From: Streptomyces sp. CB02056
GTDB lineage: Bacteria; Actinomycetota; Actinomycetes; Streptomycetales; Streptomycetaceae
Length of the DNA stretch: 64,000 nucleotides
NCBI RefSeq assembly: GCF_001905545.1
Contig: NZ_LIPD01000013.1
Location: 216,349-280,348, forward strand
Reading direction: 5' to 3'
Position numbers and translations under genes: made by a program. Under the pieces are notes generated by a model. It saw nothing but the letters and a program-made list of their open reading frames with translations, had not been told where the DNA came from and made no database searches. This document shows positions 49,806 through 59,092 of the stretch, piece after piece. How positions within the stretch are numbered: the first letter of the stretch is position 1; each line of letters opens with the position of its first letter.

Positions 49806-50268
49806 GCCCGCATCCCCGGCTCCAGCTCCGGCTCCGGCTCCGACCACGGTTCCGGTTGCGCCCTCGGCTCCGTTCCCGGCTTCGTTTTCGACGAAGAGCG
49901 GCCCGGCGGAGAATGGTCGGGAGCGAAGGTCTGCCGGTGAACGTCCCCGTCGATGGCCCGCCCGGAGCCCGCCCGGAGCCCGCCCGGAGCCCGCCCGGAG
50001 CCCGCCGTTGGCCCGTCCGGAGGCCTAGTCCCAAAGGACGGCGCCCGTCCGCCCGTGGCCGCTGGGTGTCGCGAGGGTCGTCGGCGACTCTGGAAATGGC
50101 CCGGGCGGAGTGGGCCATGCGAGTGTTCGGCCGGGAATCACCGCAGGCCATCGACTGTTGGCGAGTCCGCCGGACCGGATGATCCGGGCTGTCAGGGCCC
50201 GTTCCGAACCCGCCCGGGGCGGAAAACGCCGTGGCGACCACCCGACGAAATGGTTAGCATCCCTAAAT
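49806..50268. other. Intergenic region before the ABC exporter, with 11-bp repeats and a leaderless promoter
   Basis: No gene is supported. From 49957 to 50000 four exact copies of CCCGCCCGGAG stand in tandem, followed by a partial unit. GGCTCCG-type repeats occupy 49815-49875. Near the right end TGGCGA (50232-50237) and TAGCAT (50255-50260) are 17 bases apart, and ATG 50269 follows eight bases later, which makes a leaderless promoter for the exporter. Confidence 0.6.
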
Positions 50269-53200
50269 ATGCCTGAGACTCACGGATCCACGGTGGAGCA
50301 ATCCCCGAGCGGCCCCCCGGCCCCCGGCACGACCCCGGAGGCCCCCGTCGACAGCCCGCAGGCCGCCGTCGGGAACACCGGGCCGGCCGCCGAAGACGCC
50401 GAGCCCGCCCCCGACAACGTCCGGCCCGCCGCCAAGCGCGCCGAGGCGCCTGAGCCCGCCCCCGAGCCCGCCCCCGAGAGCGCCGCCGAGTCGGCCGGCT
50501 GGCTCAGCCGCCTGGTCGGCTACAGCTGGCGGTCCCGCCGCAGCCTGCTCTTCGCCTTCGGAGCCTCGCTCCTCGGCATGGCCGTCACCGCGCTGGTGCC
50601 GCTGGTCACCAAGCTGATCATCGACGACGTCATCGTCGCCCGCACCCGTTCGCTGGCCCCCTGGGCGGTGGTGCTGCTGCTCGCGGCCCTCGTGGTCTTC
50701 GGCTGTACCCAGGTCCGCCGCTACTACGGCGGCCAGCTCGCGGTGGACGTCCAGCACGAGATGCGCAGCGACCTGTTCCGCTCGCTCGGACGGCTGGACG
50801 GCCACCGCCAGGACCGGCTGGACACCGGGCAGGTGGTGGGGCGCGCGACCTCCGACCTCCAACTGGTCAACGGCCTGCTCTCGATGCTGCCGATGATGAC
50901 CGGCTACCTGCTGATGTTCGTCATGTCGCTGGTCGTGATGGTCTGGCTGTCCCCGCCGCTCACCCTGATCACCGTGGTCATGGCCCCCGCGCTGTGGTGG
51001 GTCTCGGCGTTCAGCCGCAAGCGCCTCTTCCCCGCCACCTGGGCCGCCCAGCAGGAGGCGGCGGCCGTCGCGGGCGTGGTGGACGGCGCGATCGGCGGCG
51101 TCCGCGTCGTCAAGGGCTTCGGCCAGGAGGCCCAGGAGCTCGACAAGCTGGAGACGGCCTCCCGCAACCTCTTCGCGGCCCGGCTCCGGTCGATCCGGCT
51201 CAACGCCCGCTACAACCCGGCGATGCAGGCGATCCCGGCGCTCGCCCAGGTCGGCGTCCTGGCCTTCGGCGGCTGGCTGGCCGTCGACGGCAGGGTCACC
51301 CTCGGGACCTTCGTCGCCTTCTCCACGTACGTCGCCCAGATGACCGGCCCGGTGCGGATGCTGACCATGGTCATCACCGTCGGCCAGCAGGCCCGGGCCG
51401 GGGTGGAGCGCGTCCTTCAGCTGATCGACGAGCGCCCGCTGGTCCAGGAGCGCCCGGACGCCCGCACCCTGGACCTCGCGCACGGCGAGAGCCCGGAGAG
51501 CGCGCCGCAGAGCACTCCGGGAGGAGCGCTCGTCGGCCCGCGGACCCCCGACATCGCCCTGGAGTTCGACCGGGTCGAGTTCCGCTACGACCCCGACCAC
51601 CCCGCCCCCGTCCTGCACGGCCTCAGCCTGAAGCTGGCCCCCGGCGAGACCCTCGCCCTGGTAGGCGCCTCCGGCTCCGGCAAGTCGACGGTGGCCCAGC
51701 TGGTGCCCCGCTTCTACGACCCGGCCGCCGGCACCGTCCGCCTGTACGGCCACGACCTGCGCGACCTCACCCTGGACTCGGTCCGCGCGACGGTCGGCAT
51801 CGTCCCCGAGGAAAGCTTCCTCTTCTCCGAGACGGTCCGCACCAACATCGCCTACGGCCGCCCGGACGCGACGGACGAGCAGGTGGTCGCCGCCGCCCGC
51901 GCCGCCCAGGCCGACGAGTTCGTCCGCGCGCTGCCGGACGGCTACGACACCAAGGTCGGCGAGCAGGGCCTGACGCTCTCCGGCGGCCAGCGCCAGCGCA
52001 TCGCGCTGGCCCGGGCGATCCTCACCGACCCCCGGATCCTGCTGCTGGACGACGCCACCTCGGCGGTCGACCCGCAGATCGAGGCGGAGATCCACGACGC
52101 GCTGCGCTCGGTGATGACCGGCCGCACCACGCTGCTGATCGCCCACCGCCGCTCGACCCTCCAACTCGCCGACCGGATCGCCGTGCTGGAGCGCGGCCGG
52201 CTGCTGGACCTCGGAACGCACGAGGAACTCGAAGCCCGATGTCCCCAGTACCGGGCCCTGATCACCGATCCCGAGGCCGGTCACGCCGACCGGCAGTCCG
52301 CTCCCGAACCATCGTCCGACGAACCGGCGTCCGCAGAGGCACCCGGAACCCCCGTAGCCGCCGCAACCAGCGCAACCGCCGCAACCCCCGGAGCCGGCGC
52401 AACCCCCGGAACCCCGGCGACCCCGGCCGCCCCCGTCCTCCCCACCCCCGCCCTGGCCAAGGCCGCCCGCACCGCCGACCCCGACCTGCTGGACAAGGTC
52501 GCGGCCCTCCCGCCCGCCTCCGACGTCCCGGCCGTCCCCCGCGCCGTGGCCGAGGCCGGTGACCCCGACTTCAGCCTGAGCCGCCTGCTGCGCCCCTTCC
52601 GCACCCCGCTGCTCATCGCCCTCCTGCTGGTCGCCCTGGACGCGGCGGCCGGGCTGGTGCTGCCGGTGCTGATCCGGCACGGCATCGACGAAGGCGTCCG
52701 CAAGGGCCTGATGTCCGGCGTCGCGGTGGCCTCGCTCGCCGCTCTCGTCGTGGTCCTGTTGGACTGGGTGGTGCAGAGCGCCGAGAACCGGGTCAGCGGC
52801 CGTACCGGCGAGCGGGTCCTCTACACGCTCCGACTCAAGATCTTCGCCCACCTCAACCGGCTCGGCCTGGACTACTACGAGCGCGAGCTGACCGGCCGGA
52901 TCATGACCCGGATGACCACCGACCTGGACTCGCTGACCTCCTTCCTCCAGACCGGCATGGTCACCGCCGTGGTCAGCCTGCTGACCTTCGCCGGGATCTT
53001 CGCCGCCCTGCTGATCATCGACGCCGGCCTGGCCCTGGTGGTCTTCGCGGTCCTGCCGCTGCTGGTGATCGCCACCCTGGTGTTCCGCAAGAAGTCCAAG
53101 GACCAGTACGAGCGCTCCCGCGACCTGATCAGCACCGTCAACGCCGACCTCCAGGAGAACGTGGCCGGCATGCGGATCGTCCAGGCCTTCCGCCGCCTGG

Positions 53201-54327
53201 ACACCAACACCGACCGCTTCGTGGCCCGCGGCATCGCCTACCGCGAGGCCCGGGTCCGGGCCCAGCTCTACATCTCGCTGTACTTCCCGTTCGTCCAGTT
53301 CCTCTCCAGCGTGGCCGCCGCGCTGGTGCTGATCGTCGGCGCTGCCCGGGTCGACGCCGGGACGCTGACGGTCGGTGCGCTGGTCGCGTACCTGCTCTAC
53401 ATCGACCTGTTCTTCGCGCCGGTCAACCAGCTGTCCCAGGTGTTCGACGGGTACCAGCAGGCCTCGGTGGGCCTCGGCCGCATCCGCGAGCTGCTGCGCA
53501 CCCCGACCGCCACCGCGGAGGCGGCAGACCCGGTCCCGGTGGCCGGGGGCCTGCGCGGCGAGATCTCCTTCGAGGGGGTCGGCTTCGCCTACAACGGCGG
53601 CGCGGACGGCGCCCCGACCGTGCTGAGCGGCGTGGACCTGCACATCCCGGCCGGGCAGACGGTGGCGCTGGTCGGCGAGACCGGCGCCGGCAAGTCGACG
53701 CTGGTGAAGCTGGTCGCCCGGTTCTACGACGCGACGGAGGGCACCGTCCGGGTGGACGGGGTCGACCTCACCCGCTACGACCTGGCGCAGTACCGCCACC
53801 GCCTGGGCGTGGTGCCGCAGGAGGCGTACCTCTTCGCGGGCACGGTCCGCGAGGCGATCGCCTACGGCCGGCCGGGCGCCTCGGCGGCCGAGGTGGAGGC
53901 GGCGGCCCGGGCGGTCGGCGCGCACGACATGATCGTCCGGCTCTCGGACGGCTACGACCACGAGGTGGCCGGCCGCGGGCGCAACCTCTCGGCGGGCCAG
54001 CGCCAGCTGATCGCGCTGGCCCGGGCCGAGCTGGTCGACCCGGACATCCTGCTGCTCGACGAGGCCACGGCGGCGCTCGACCTGGCCACCGAGGCGGCCG
54101 TCAACCAGGCCGCGGACCGGCTCAGCGGCGGCCGGACCACCCTGGTCATCGCCCACCGCCTGACCACCGCCGAGCGCGCCGACCGGGTGGTCGTGCTGGA
54201 CCACGGCCGGGTGGTCGAGGACGGCACGCACACCGAACTGCTCGCCCGGGGCGGCACCTACAGCCGGCTCTGGCAGGCGTTCATCGCCGACGGCCACCCG
54301 GCGGCCGAGGCCGTCGCCGCCGGGTAG
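50269..54327 (+). CDS. Fused full-length ABC exporter (TMD-NBD-TMD-NBD)
   Basis: About 1352 residues. A Pro/Glu-rich N-terminus (about 80 residues) precedes two complete half-transporters joined by an Ala/Thr/Pro linker (about 670-760). NBD1: Walker A GASGSGKST (about 466), signature LSGGQ, Walker B LLLDDATSAVD with Asp where the catalytic Glu should be. NBD2: Walker A GETGAGKST (about 1136), signature LSAGQ, Walker B LLLDEATAALD. The Asp in NBD1 and the altered signature in NBD2 belong to the same composite site, so only one ATP site is fully catalytic, as in heterodimeric type IV exporters. It probably exports lipids or drugs. Monocistronic. Confidence 0.92.
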   Translation: MPETHGSTVEQSPSGPPAPGTTPEAPVDSPQAAVGNTGPAAEDAEPAPDNVRPAAKRAEAPEPAPEPAPESAAESAGWLSRLVGYSWRSRRSLLFAFGASLLGMAVTALVPLVTKLIIDDVIVARTRSLAPWAVVLLLAALVVFGCTQVRRYYGGQLAVDVQHEMRSDLFRSLGRLDGHRQDRLDTGQVVGRATSDLQLVNGLLSMLPMMTGYLLMFVMSLVVMVWLSPPLTLITVVMAPALWWVSAFSRKRLFPATWAAQQEAAAVAGVVDGAIGGVRVVKGFGQEAQELDKLETASRNLFAARLRSIRLNARYNPAMQAIPALAQVGVLAFGGWLAVDGRVTLGTFVAFSTYVAQMTGPVRMLTMVITVGQQARAGVERVLQLIDERPLVQERPDARTLDLAHGESPESAPQSTPGGALVGPRTPDIALEFDRVEFRYDPDHPAPVLHGLSLKLAPGETLALVGASGSGKSTVAQLVPRFYDPAAGTVRLYGHDLRDLTLDSVRATVGIVPEESFLFSETVRTNIAYGRPDATDEQVVAAARAAQADEFVRALPDGYDTKVGEQGLTLSGGQRQRIALARAILTDPRILLLDDATSAVDPQIEAEIHDALRSVMTGRTTLLIAHRRSTLQLADRIAVLERGRLLDLGTHEELEARCPQYRALITDPEAGHADRQSAPEPSSDEPASAEAPGTPVAAATSATAATPGAGATPGTPATPAAPVLPTPALAKAARTADPDLLDKVAALPPASDVPAVPRAVAEAGDPDFSLSRLLRPFRTPLLIALLLVALDAAAGLVLPVLIRHGIDEGVRKGLMSGVAVASLAALVVVLLDWVVQSAENRVSGRTGERVLYTLRLKIFAHLNRLGLDYYERELTGRIMTRMTTDLDSLTSFLQTGMVTAVVSLLTFAGIFAALLIIDAGLALVVFAVLPLLVIATLVFRKKSKDQYERSRDLISTVNADLQENVAGMRIVQAFRRLDTNTDRFVARGIAYREARVRAQLYISLYFPFVQFLSSVAAALVLIVGAARVDAGTLTVGALVAYLLYIDLFFAPVNQLSQVFDGYQQASVGLGRIRELLRTPTATAEAADPVPVAGGLRGEISFEGVGFAYNGGADGAPTVLSGVDLHIPAGQTVALVGETGAGKSTLVKLVARFYDATEGTVRVDGVDLTRYDLAQYRHRLGVVPQEAYLFAGTVREAIAYGRPGASAAEVEAAARAVGAHDMIVRLSDGYDHEVAGRGRNLSAGQRQLIALARAELVDPDILLLDEATAALDLATEAAVNQAADRLSGGRTTLVIAHRLTTAERADRVVVLDHGRVVEDGTHTELLARGGTYSRLWQAFIADGHPAAEAVAAG

Positions 54328-54426
54328 GGCGGCCCCGCACCCGGAGGCCCGCACGCGTGGCCCCGAACCCGGAGCCCGAACACTCCGAGCCGCCTGACGG
54401 TCCCTCCCGCGCGGACCGTCAGGCAG

Positions 54427-55434
54427 TCAGGCGGTGATCAGCGAGGCCAGCAGCTCCGAGGCGTCGATCCCGCGCGGCAGGTCGCTCACCTGCCCGTCCC
54501 CGACCTCGACCACCCGCCAGCCGGAGCCGTCCGCCCGGCTGGCGAGGTCGGTGGTCACGAAGCGGCAGCCGAGCCGGCGGACCAGCGCCGGGACGTCGGT
54601 GAGGTCGGGTTCGACGGCCCGGCGCGGGGCGTCCGGGTGCGGCCCGACCAGGACGGGCCGGCCGTCCAGCCACCACACCCGGGCCTCCACGGCCCGCCCG
54701 CCGCTCCCCGGCGCGCCGCCGTCCGCCCGCTCCGGCCCGGCCGCACCAGCCGTACAGGCCGCACCGCCCGTACGGCTCGCGCCGTTCGCGCCGTTCGCGC
54801 CGACCGGTCCCGCCGCCGGGAGGTCCGCGCCCTCGAACTCCTCGTACCGCCGCAGCACCACGCCGCCCGCCAGGAACTCGCCCTGCAGTTCGACGAACCG
54901 TCCGACCACCCGGCCGACGGCCGCCAGGTCGGCCAACTCGGGTACGTAGCAGGCCTCGTACCACTCGTGCTTGCGCGACTTCACGTAGTCCTTGACGATC
55001 GCCGGCCCGCGCCCGCCGAGCCGGGCCGCGGCCTCCGCCAGCTCCGCCGGCCCGGGCGCCACCGGTCCCTCGGACGGGATCCACGCGCTGGCCGGGGTCG
55101 CGCCCTCGAACACGCCGTACCAGCCGGGCAGTTCATGGGCGGCCGCGTACCCGGGCGCGCTGGTCAGCAGGGTGCCGCCGCGGGCGGTGAGCGCGGCGGC
55201 GAAGTCGGCGTACCGGGCGGAGGGCAGCATCCAACCCCGGTACCAGAGCGGGCCGCTGTCCCGCGGTACCCGCAGCACGGCCTCCTCGGCCCGCCCGGCG
55301 AGCAGCCCGTCGTGGTCGACCAGGTGCAGCTCGCCGCCCAACTCCCGCAGGGTCCTGGCCTCCCAGGCGAAGTGCGGGTCGGGCCGGCGCGGGTTGAGCG
55401 GATCGGCGGGGAAGATGATCGCGGGTGCGGGCAT
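54427..55434 (-). CDS. ATP-grasp domain protein
   Basis: 335 residues. The order PAPAIIFPADPLNPRRPD (N-terminal strand), GPLWYRGWMLP, AIVKDYVKSRKHEWYEACYVP (ATP-binding Lys region), FVELQGEFLAGGVVLRRYEEF (the metal/ATP strand) and the C-terminal WRVVEVGDGQVSDLPRG (Glu and Gln that bind metal) is that of the R2K-type ATP-grasp enzymes. A Gly/Ala/Asn insertion of 40 residues (about 210-250) interrupts the fold. It should form an acyl-phosphate bond to an amine or thiol, but the substrate is unknown. It is divergent from the Nudix gene. Confidence 0.85.
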   Translation of the reverse strand: MPAPAIIFPADPLNPRRPDPHFAWEARTLRELGGELHLVDHDGLLAGRAEEAVLRVPRDSGPLWYRGWMLPSARYADFAAALTARGGTLLTSAPGYAAAHELPGWYGVFEGATPASAWIPSEGPVAPGPAELAEAAARLGGRGPAIVKDYVKSRKHEWYEACYVPELADLAAVGRVVGRFVELQGEFLAGGVVLRRYEEFEGADLPAAGPVGANGANGASRTGGAACTAGAAGPERADGGAPGSGGRAVEARVWWLDGRPVLVGPHPDAPRRAVEPDLTDVPALVRRLGCRFVTTDLASRADGSGWRVVEVGDGQVSDLPRGIDASELLASLITA

Positions 55435-55558
55435 GGCCGTCAGGGTACGGCGGACCGGTGGGCCCGGCGCCCGCCACGACGGACCGGCCGGCTCGTGCAC
55501 CCGACCGGAGTGCCGAAACCGCTCGACGGCCCCGGACGGTCGCTGGGAGAGTGACCCG

Positions 55559-56092
55559 ATGCGAAATCTGCTGCGCCCCCGCAAACGCAGGCCGAGGCAG
55601 GCCGCCCGCACGGTGGTCCTGGACGGGAACGGCTCGGTCTTCCTGCTCCGTTCGGACAACGACGAGGTCGGCGTGCACTGGACCATGCCGGGAGGCGGCC
55701 TGGAACCGGGCGAGACCCCGTGGGACGGCGCCCGGCGCGAGCTGTGGGAGGAGACGGGCTGGAGCGACCTCGAACCCGGCCCGCTGCTCTGCACCTGGGA
55801 GCACGACTTCACCTGGCACGGCACCCCGGTCCGCCAGCACGAGCACATCTACCTCACCGGCGGCCCGCACCGCGGTCCGGTCGGCGACGTCAGCGCGGTG
55901 CACGCCGTCGACCGGATCCTGGACTGGCGCTGGTGGACCCCGGCCGACCTCGCCGACGAGAACGCCGACGCGCTCTGGCCGCCCGCGCTGCCGGAACTGC
56001 TGGACGCGGTCCGTACGGGCTGGGCCGTGGACGGGCGGCCGCCGGTGCCCGTCGACCTCGGGTACATCCCGAACGCCCCGGCCACCCGCTAG
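55559..56092 (+). CDS. Nudix hydrolase
   Basis: 177 residues. The Nudix box spans about residues 45-67 (GGLEPGETPWDGARREL followed by EETGW), with the Glu residues that bind metal. The N-terminus is basic (MRNLLRPRKRRPRQAARTVV). It probably hydrolyses a nucleoside diphosphate linked to another group, in the cytosol. GGGAGA lies before ATG 55559. After the stop codon CCGCCGAGT-type nonamers are repeated (56097-56120). It is convergent with the next gene. Confidence 0.9.
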   Translation: MRNLLRPRKRRPRQAARTVVLDGNGSVFLLRSDNDEVGVHWTMPGGGLEPGETPWDGARRELWEETGWSDLEPGPLLCTWEHDFTWHGTPVRQHEHIYLTGGPHRGPVGDVSAVHAVDRILDWRWWTPADLADENADALWPPALPELLDAVRTGWAVDGRPPVPVDLGYIPNAPATR

Positions 56093-56203
56093 GCCCGCCG
56101 AGTCCGCCGAGTCCGCCAGACCTGCTCGGCCCACCAGACCCACCAGGCCGGCCAAGCCCGCCAGGCCCGCTCGGCCAGTCGCCGAACGGGCCCGGCGGAG
56201 CGG

Positions 56204-57376
56204 TCAGGTGCGCCCGCCGCGCCGGGGCCGCCCGGCCGGACCGGGTTCCCAGCCGTGCAGCTCCAGCTCCCGGTCGTGCAGTGCGGCGGGGTTCATCAGC
56301 ACCGTCAGCTGGGCGCCGGCCAGCTGCTCGAGGTCGAGCCCGGTGGTGGACAGCAGTTGCTCGGTCGGCACCGAGACGGCGATGGCGGGCCGCCAGGAGG
56401 GCAGTACCACCAGGCAGGTGCCGCGGCCGACCCGGATCGGCTGGGCCGCCACGCGGACCGGTGCGCGCTCCTCCGGTCGGCCGAGGGCCTCGGCGGGCCC
56501 GGGGCTGCCGCCGATCAGGATGCCGAGCGGCGGTTCGGCCCACGAGACCGCTGCGGCGGGTCCGACGGCAGCGGCGTCGACGGCACCGGTGTCGACAGCA
56601 GAAGGGGCGGCAGCGCCGGCCCCACCCCCGATGCCAGTCCCGAACGACGGCGTCCGCGCCGCCACTTCCGCCGCATCGGCGGGTTCGCCCACCCGTCCGG
56701 TGGCCCCCGGCAGGGCCGGCCCGGTCGGGCCGGACGCGGCCGTCTCCCGTGCGGTCGCCTCCTGCCCTGTCCGGGAGGCCTGCGGGTGCATCCGGCGCAG
56801 GCGCCGGGAGGGTGACGGCCGCCGGGATCCCAGGATCCGCGGCTCCTCGTGCGCCGGGACGGACGGGCCGCCCTCCGCCGTTGCGGTGGCGGGCCCGAAC
56901 CGGACGAACCCGTCCTCGGCCTCCGCGTCGAGGCCGAGCAGAGCCCGCACCTCCGCGACCGGTCGGCGGCACGCGGCCGCCAGCTCGGCGACGGAGCGGC
57001 CCTGGAAGTGCGCGGCCCGCAGCCGCTCGGCGAACGCCGCCCGCAGCCGTGCCGTGGTCGGATCATCGTCGTGCGGGTCGCCGTCCGTCCGGTCGCCGTC
57101 CGCCGGTTCGCCACCGGCCTCCGGAGCGGCCGCGGGCAGGACGGGCGGCGCCTCCGCGTCGTACCGGCTGCGCGGCTGCGGCACCGAGTCGGGGCGGGCC
57201 GTCGCCTCCGGGGTGCCGGGCGCGGCCGCACCGGGCTCGGTGGCGGTCGCGATCGAGCACATCGGTACGGCCGAGCCGGGCGAGCCGGTCGGGGCGGGCG
57301 GGGGCGAGGATCCGGCGCTGTCCCGGGGCGGGCCGGGCAGGGACGGGTCGGTTGCGGCGGGGTGGAGCGAGGTCAT
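56204..57376 (-). CDS. Hypothetical protein with an HTH-like segment between disordered regions
   Basis: 390 residues, no recognised family. The first 105 residues are Pro/Ala/Gly-rich, ending in an acidic DGDRTDGDPHDDDP run. Residues about 108-155 (RLRAAFAERLRAAHFQGRSV then AELAAACRRPVAEVRALLG) look like a helix-turn-helix with a sharp turn. A Ser/Pro/Ala-rich stretch follows, and the last 90 residues form a compact strand-rich domain (GRGTCLVVLPSWRPAIAVSV, GAQLTVLMNPAALHDREL). The start at ATG 57376 has AAGGG six bases upstream. Could be a transcription factor or a scaffold; not certain. Confidence 0.6.
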   Translation of the reverse strand: MTSLHPAATDPSLPGPPRDSAGSSPPPAPTGSPGSAVPMCSIATATEPGAAAPGTPEATARPDSVPQPRSRYDAEAPPVLPAAAPEAGGEPADGDRTDGDPHDDDPTTARLRAAFAERLRAAHFQGRSVAELAAACRRPVAEVRALLGLDAEAEDGFVRFGPATATAEGGPSVPAHEEPRILGSRRPSPSRRLRRMHPQASRTGQEATARETAASGPTGPALPGATGRVGEPADAAEVAARTPSFGTGIGGGAGAAAPSAVDTGAVDAAAVGPAAAVSWAEPPLGILIGGSPGPAEALGRPEERAPVRVAAQPIRVGRGTCLVVLPSWRPAIAVSVPTEQLLSTTGLDLEQLAGAQLTVLMNPAALHDRELELHGWEPGPAGRPRRGGRT

Positions 57377-57696
57377 CTGCGGGCCCTTCGGGAAACGGTC
57401 CCGACGATCCTCCCGCACCACGCGATCAGCTCCAAGCGTCCAACCCGGTGGTGTGCGCGATACCACCGCGACACCGCCGCGGTACCACCACGGAATCACC
57501 CGGGGACCGTCGCGGGCCCACCCGGGGCCCACCCGGGGATCGCCCAAGACGGCGCCGGGCGGGCACTGTTGCCGTACGACCGGAACGCCGCCCCGTTCCG
57601 CCCGCCGACGCCGACCAGGCCCGGCCGGCCGGGTTCACTCCGGGCTCACACCCGGGCTCACCCGACGGACTCACCCGGCGGATTCACCTGCCTGGC
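57377..57696. other. Intergenic region with TCAC-containing direct repeats
   Basis: No gene is supported. The segment 57632-57690 holds five units of the type GTTCACTCCGG, GCTCACACCCGG, GCTCACCCGACG, GACTCACCCGGCG, GATTCACC, spaced 11-13 bases. The spacing and the GTTCAC/CTCACC cores resemble PHO-box direct repeats, but the position (downstream of the lipoprotein gene, some 260 bases before the start of the next) is unusual. Between 57440 and 57560 CACCCGGGG units also recur. Confidence 0.5.
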
Positions 57697-58812
57697 TCAA
57701 CTGCCGGGCGCGACAAAGCCCTTGAGGTCGTTGAGCACCACGTTCGCCGCCATGACGCCGAGCCCGAGGAACCAGGTCTCGTCCGAAACCGGCCGGGCCT
57801 GACCGGACTTGACCGCACCGAGCGTCTTCCAGAGCGCGCCGCCGAGCACCGCGTCCTGGTTGGTCGAGCTGGGGCTGCCGTACACGCCGTAGAAGATCCA
57901 GTCGGCGTCGGCCTTGTCGATCTGCTCCGGGCTGACCTCCACCGCGAGCTCCTTGACCTGCTCGATCCCGGGCTGCGGCAGCGGCACGTCGGTGAGGATG
58001 GTGCCGATGAAGGAGAGCTCCGCGTAGAGCCGGGTGCGGCCCGGCATGAAGCGCAGTGGCGTGATGGTGGGCCGCTTGTCGCCGAGCTTCGCGCCGATCG
58101 CCGCGGCGGCCGCCTGGTACGCGTCGAGCTGTGTCTTGGCCTCGGCCTCCAGGCCGAACGCGCTCGCGTTGAGCAGGAAGTTCTGCTTCCAGGGGTAGCC
58201 GGGGCGCAGCGAGAAGACGGTCGGCGCGATCTTGGAGAGCTGCGCGTACTGGTCCTGGGCGCGCAGCTGGCTGCCGAGGATCAGGTCCGGCTTGAGCGCG
58301 GCGATGGCCTCCAGGTTGAGGCTGTTGATGGTGCCGACGGCGGCGGGGCTGCCGGCCTTGTCCTTGAGGTAGGACGGCAGGGACTTGGAGCCGTCGGTGT
58401 ACACGATGCCGACCGGCTGGATGCCGAGGGCGACGACGTTGTCGAGCTCGCCGGTGTCCAGCACCACGACCCGGGTGGGCCTGGCCGGGAGCACCGTCTC
58501 GCCCATCGCGTGCCTGAGGGTGCGCGGGTAGACGCCGGGGGCGGCGTCGGTGCCGAAGCCCTTCATCCTCTCGATCACGGCGGCGTAGTCGTCCCCGCCC
58601 TGCTTGACCGACTTCTGGTTCGGGGAGGAGCCGCCGCCGGCCGGGGTCGAACCGCTGCTGCCGCCCGATCCACCGGATCCGCCGGAGCTGCCGCAGGCGG
58701 TGAGCAGTCCGCCGAGGCCGAGCACCGCCCCGCCGGCGATCCCGGCGGTGAGGAACCGGCGACGGCCGGAGGTGCGGGGGGAGAGGACCGGGTCGTCGGA
58801 GGTGGGGGGCAC
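57697..58812 (-). CDS. Siderophore-binding lipoprotein (ABC transporter substrate-binding protein)
   Basis: 371 residues. The N-terminus has a twin arginine (GRRRFLTAGIAGG) and a lipobox LTAC with Cys about residue 40, followed by a Gly/Ser linker; so the protein is a membrane-anchored lipoprotein exported by Tat. The mature part is a class III binding protein (VVVLDTGELDNVVALGIQPV, LEAIAALKPDLILGSQ, a helical backbone and FYGVYGSPSSTNQD). It resembles DesE/FhuD-type receptors for hydroxamate siderophores such as desferrioxamine. GTG 58812 has AGGAG six bases upstream. An iron box lies 25 bases before the start. No siderophore biosynthesis or permease gene is adjacent. Confidence 0.9.
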   Translation of the reverse strand: MPPTSDDPVLSPRTSGRRRFLTAGIAGGAVLGLGGLLTACGSSGGSGGSGGSSGSTPAGGGSSPNQKSVKQGGDDYAAVIERMKGFGTDAAPGVYPRTLRHAMGETVLPARPTRVVVLDTGELDNVVALGIQPVGIVYTDGSKSLPSYLKDKAGSPAAVGTINSLNLEAIAALKPDLILGSQLRAQDQYAQLSKIAPTVFSLRPGYPWKQNFLLNASAFGLEAEAKTQLDAYQAAAAAIGAKLGDKRPTITPLRFMPGRTRLYAELSFIGTILTDVPLPQPGIEQVKELAVEVSPEQIDKADADWIFYGVYGSPSSTNQDAVLGGALWKTLGAVKSGQARPVSDETWFLGLGVMAANVVLNDLKGFVAPGS

Positions 58813-58836
58813 GCGACGCTCCTTTCACGATCGAAA

Positions 58837-58855
58837 TTAGGTTAGGCAAACCTAT
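58837..58855 (-). promoter_or_regulatory. Iron box (DmdR/DtxR operator) of the siderophore-binding gene
   Basis: TTAGGTTAGGCAAACCTAT matches the 19-bp consensus TTAGGTTAGGCTAACCTAA at 17 positions. It sits in the promoter, so the gene should be repressed when iron is plentiful. Confidence 0.9.
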
Positions 58856-59092
58856 CCGACTCGGGGAGCGGTGGGGGGAGCGGCCCGTCCGGGCCAGGGG
58901 GCAAACCTGGTCGAACCTTGGCAAAAGGGAGAAATTTTCTTGGCCCAACTCCTTTGAAACAAAGGTACATGGGTTAACAAGCCGTAAATACATCCACCCG
59001 AACAGCCGTCACGAGAACGAATCGAAGCAAGTGGTTTAGATCACCAAGGGTTGGTCTACTCAACCTTCCACGCCCGCCTCTAGGGTGCGCTG

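Noticed and set aside
50263..54354. A minus-strand open frame of about 1360 codons opposite the ABC exporter
   Set aside because: Shadow frame: the plus strand has all ABC motifs, the minus product is Gly/Asp/Val-rich without structure.
55425..58845. Very long plus-strand frames through the Nudix, hypothetical and lipoprotein genes
   Set aside because: They cross several real genes in the wrong frame and consist of Arg/Pro/Ala-rich sequence only.
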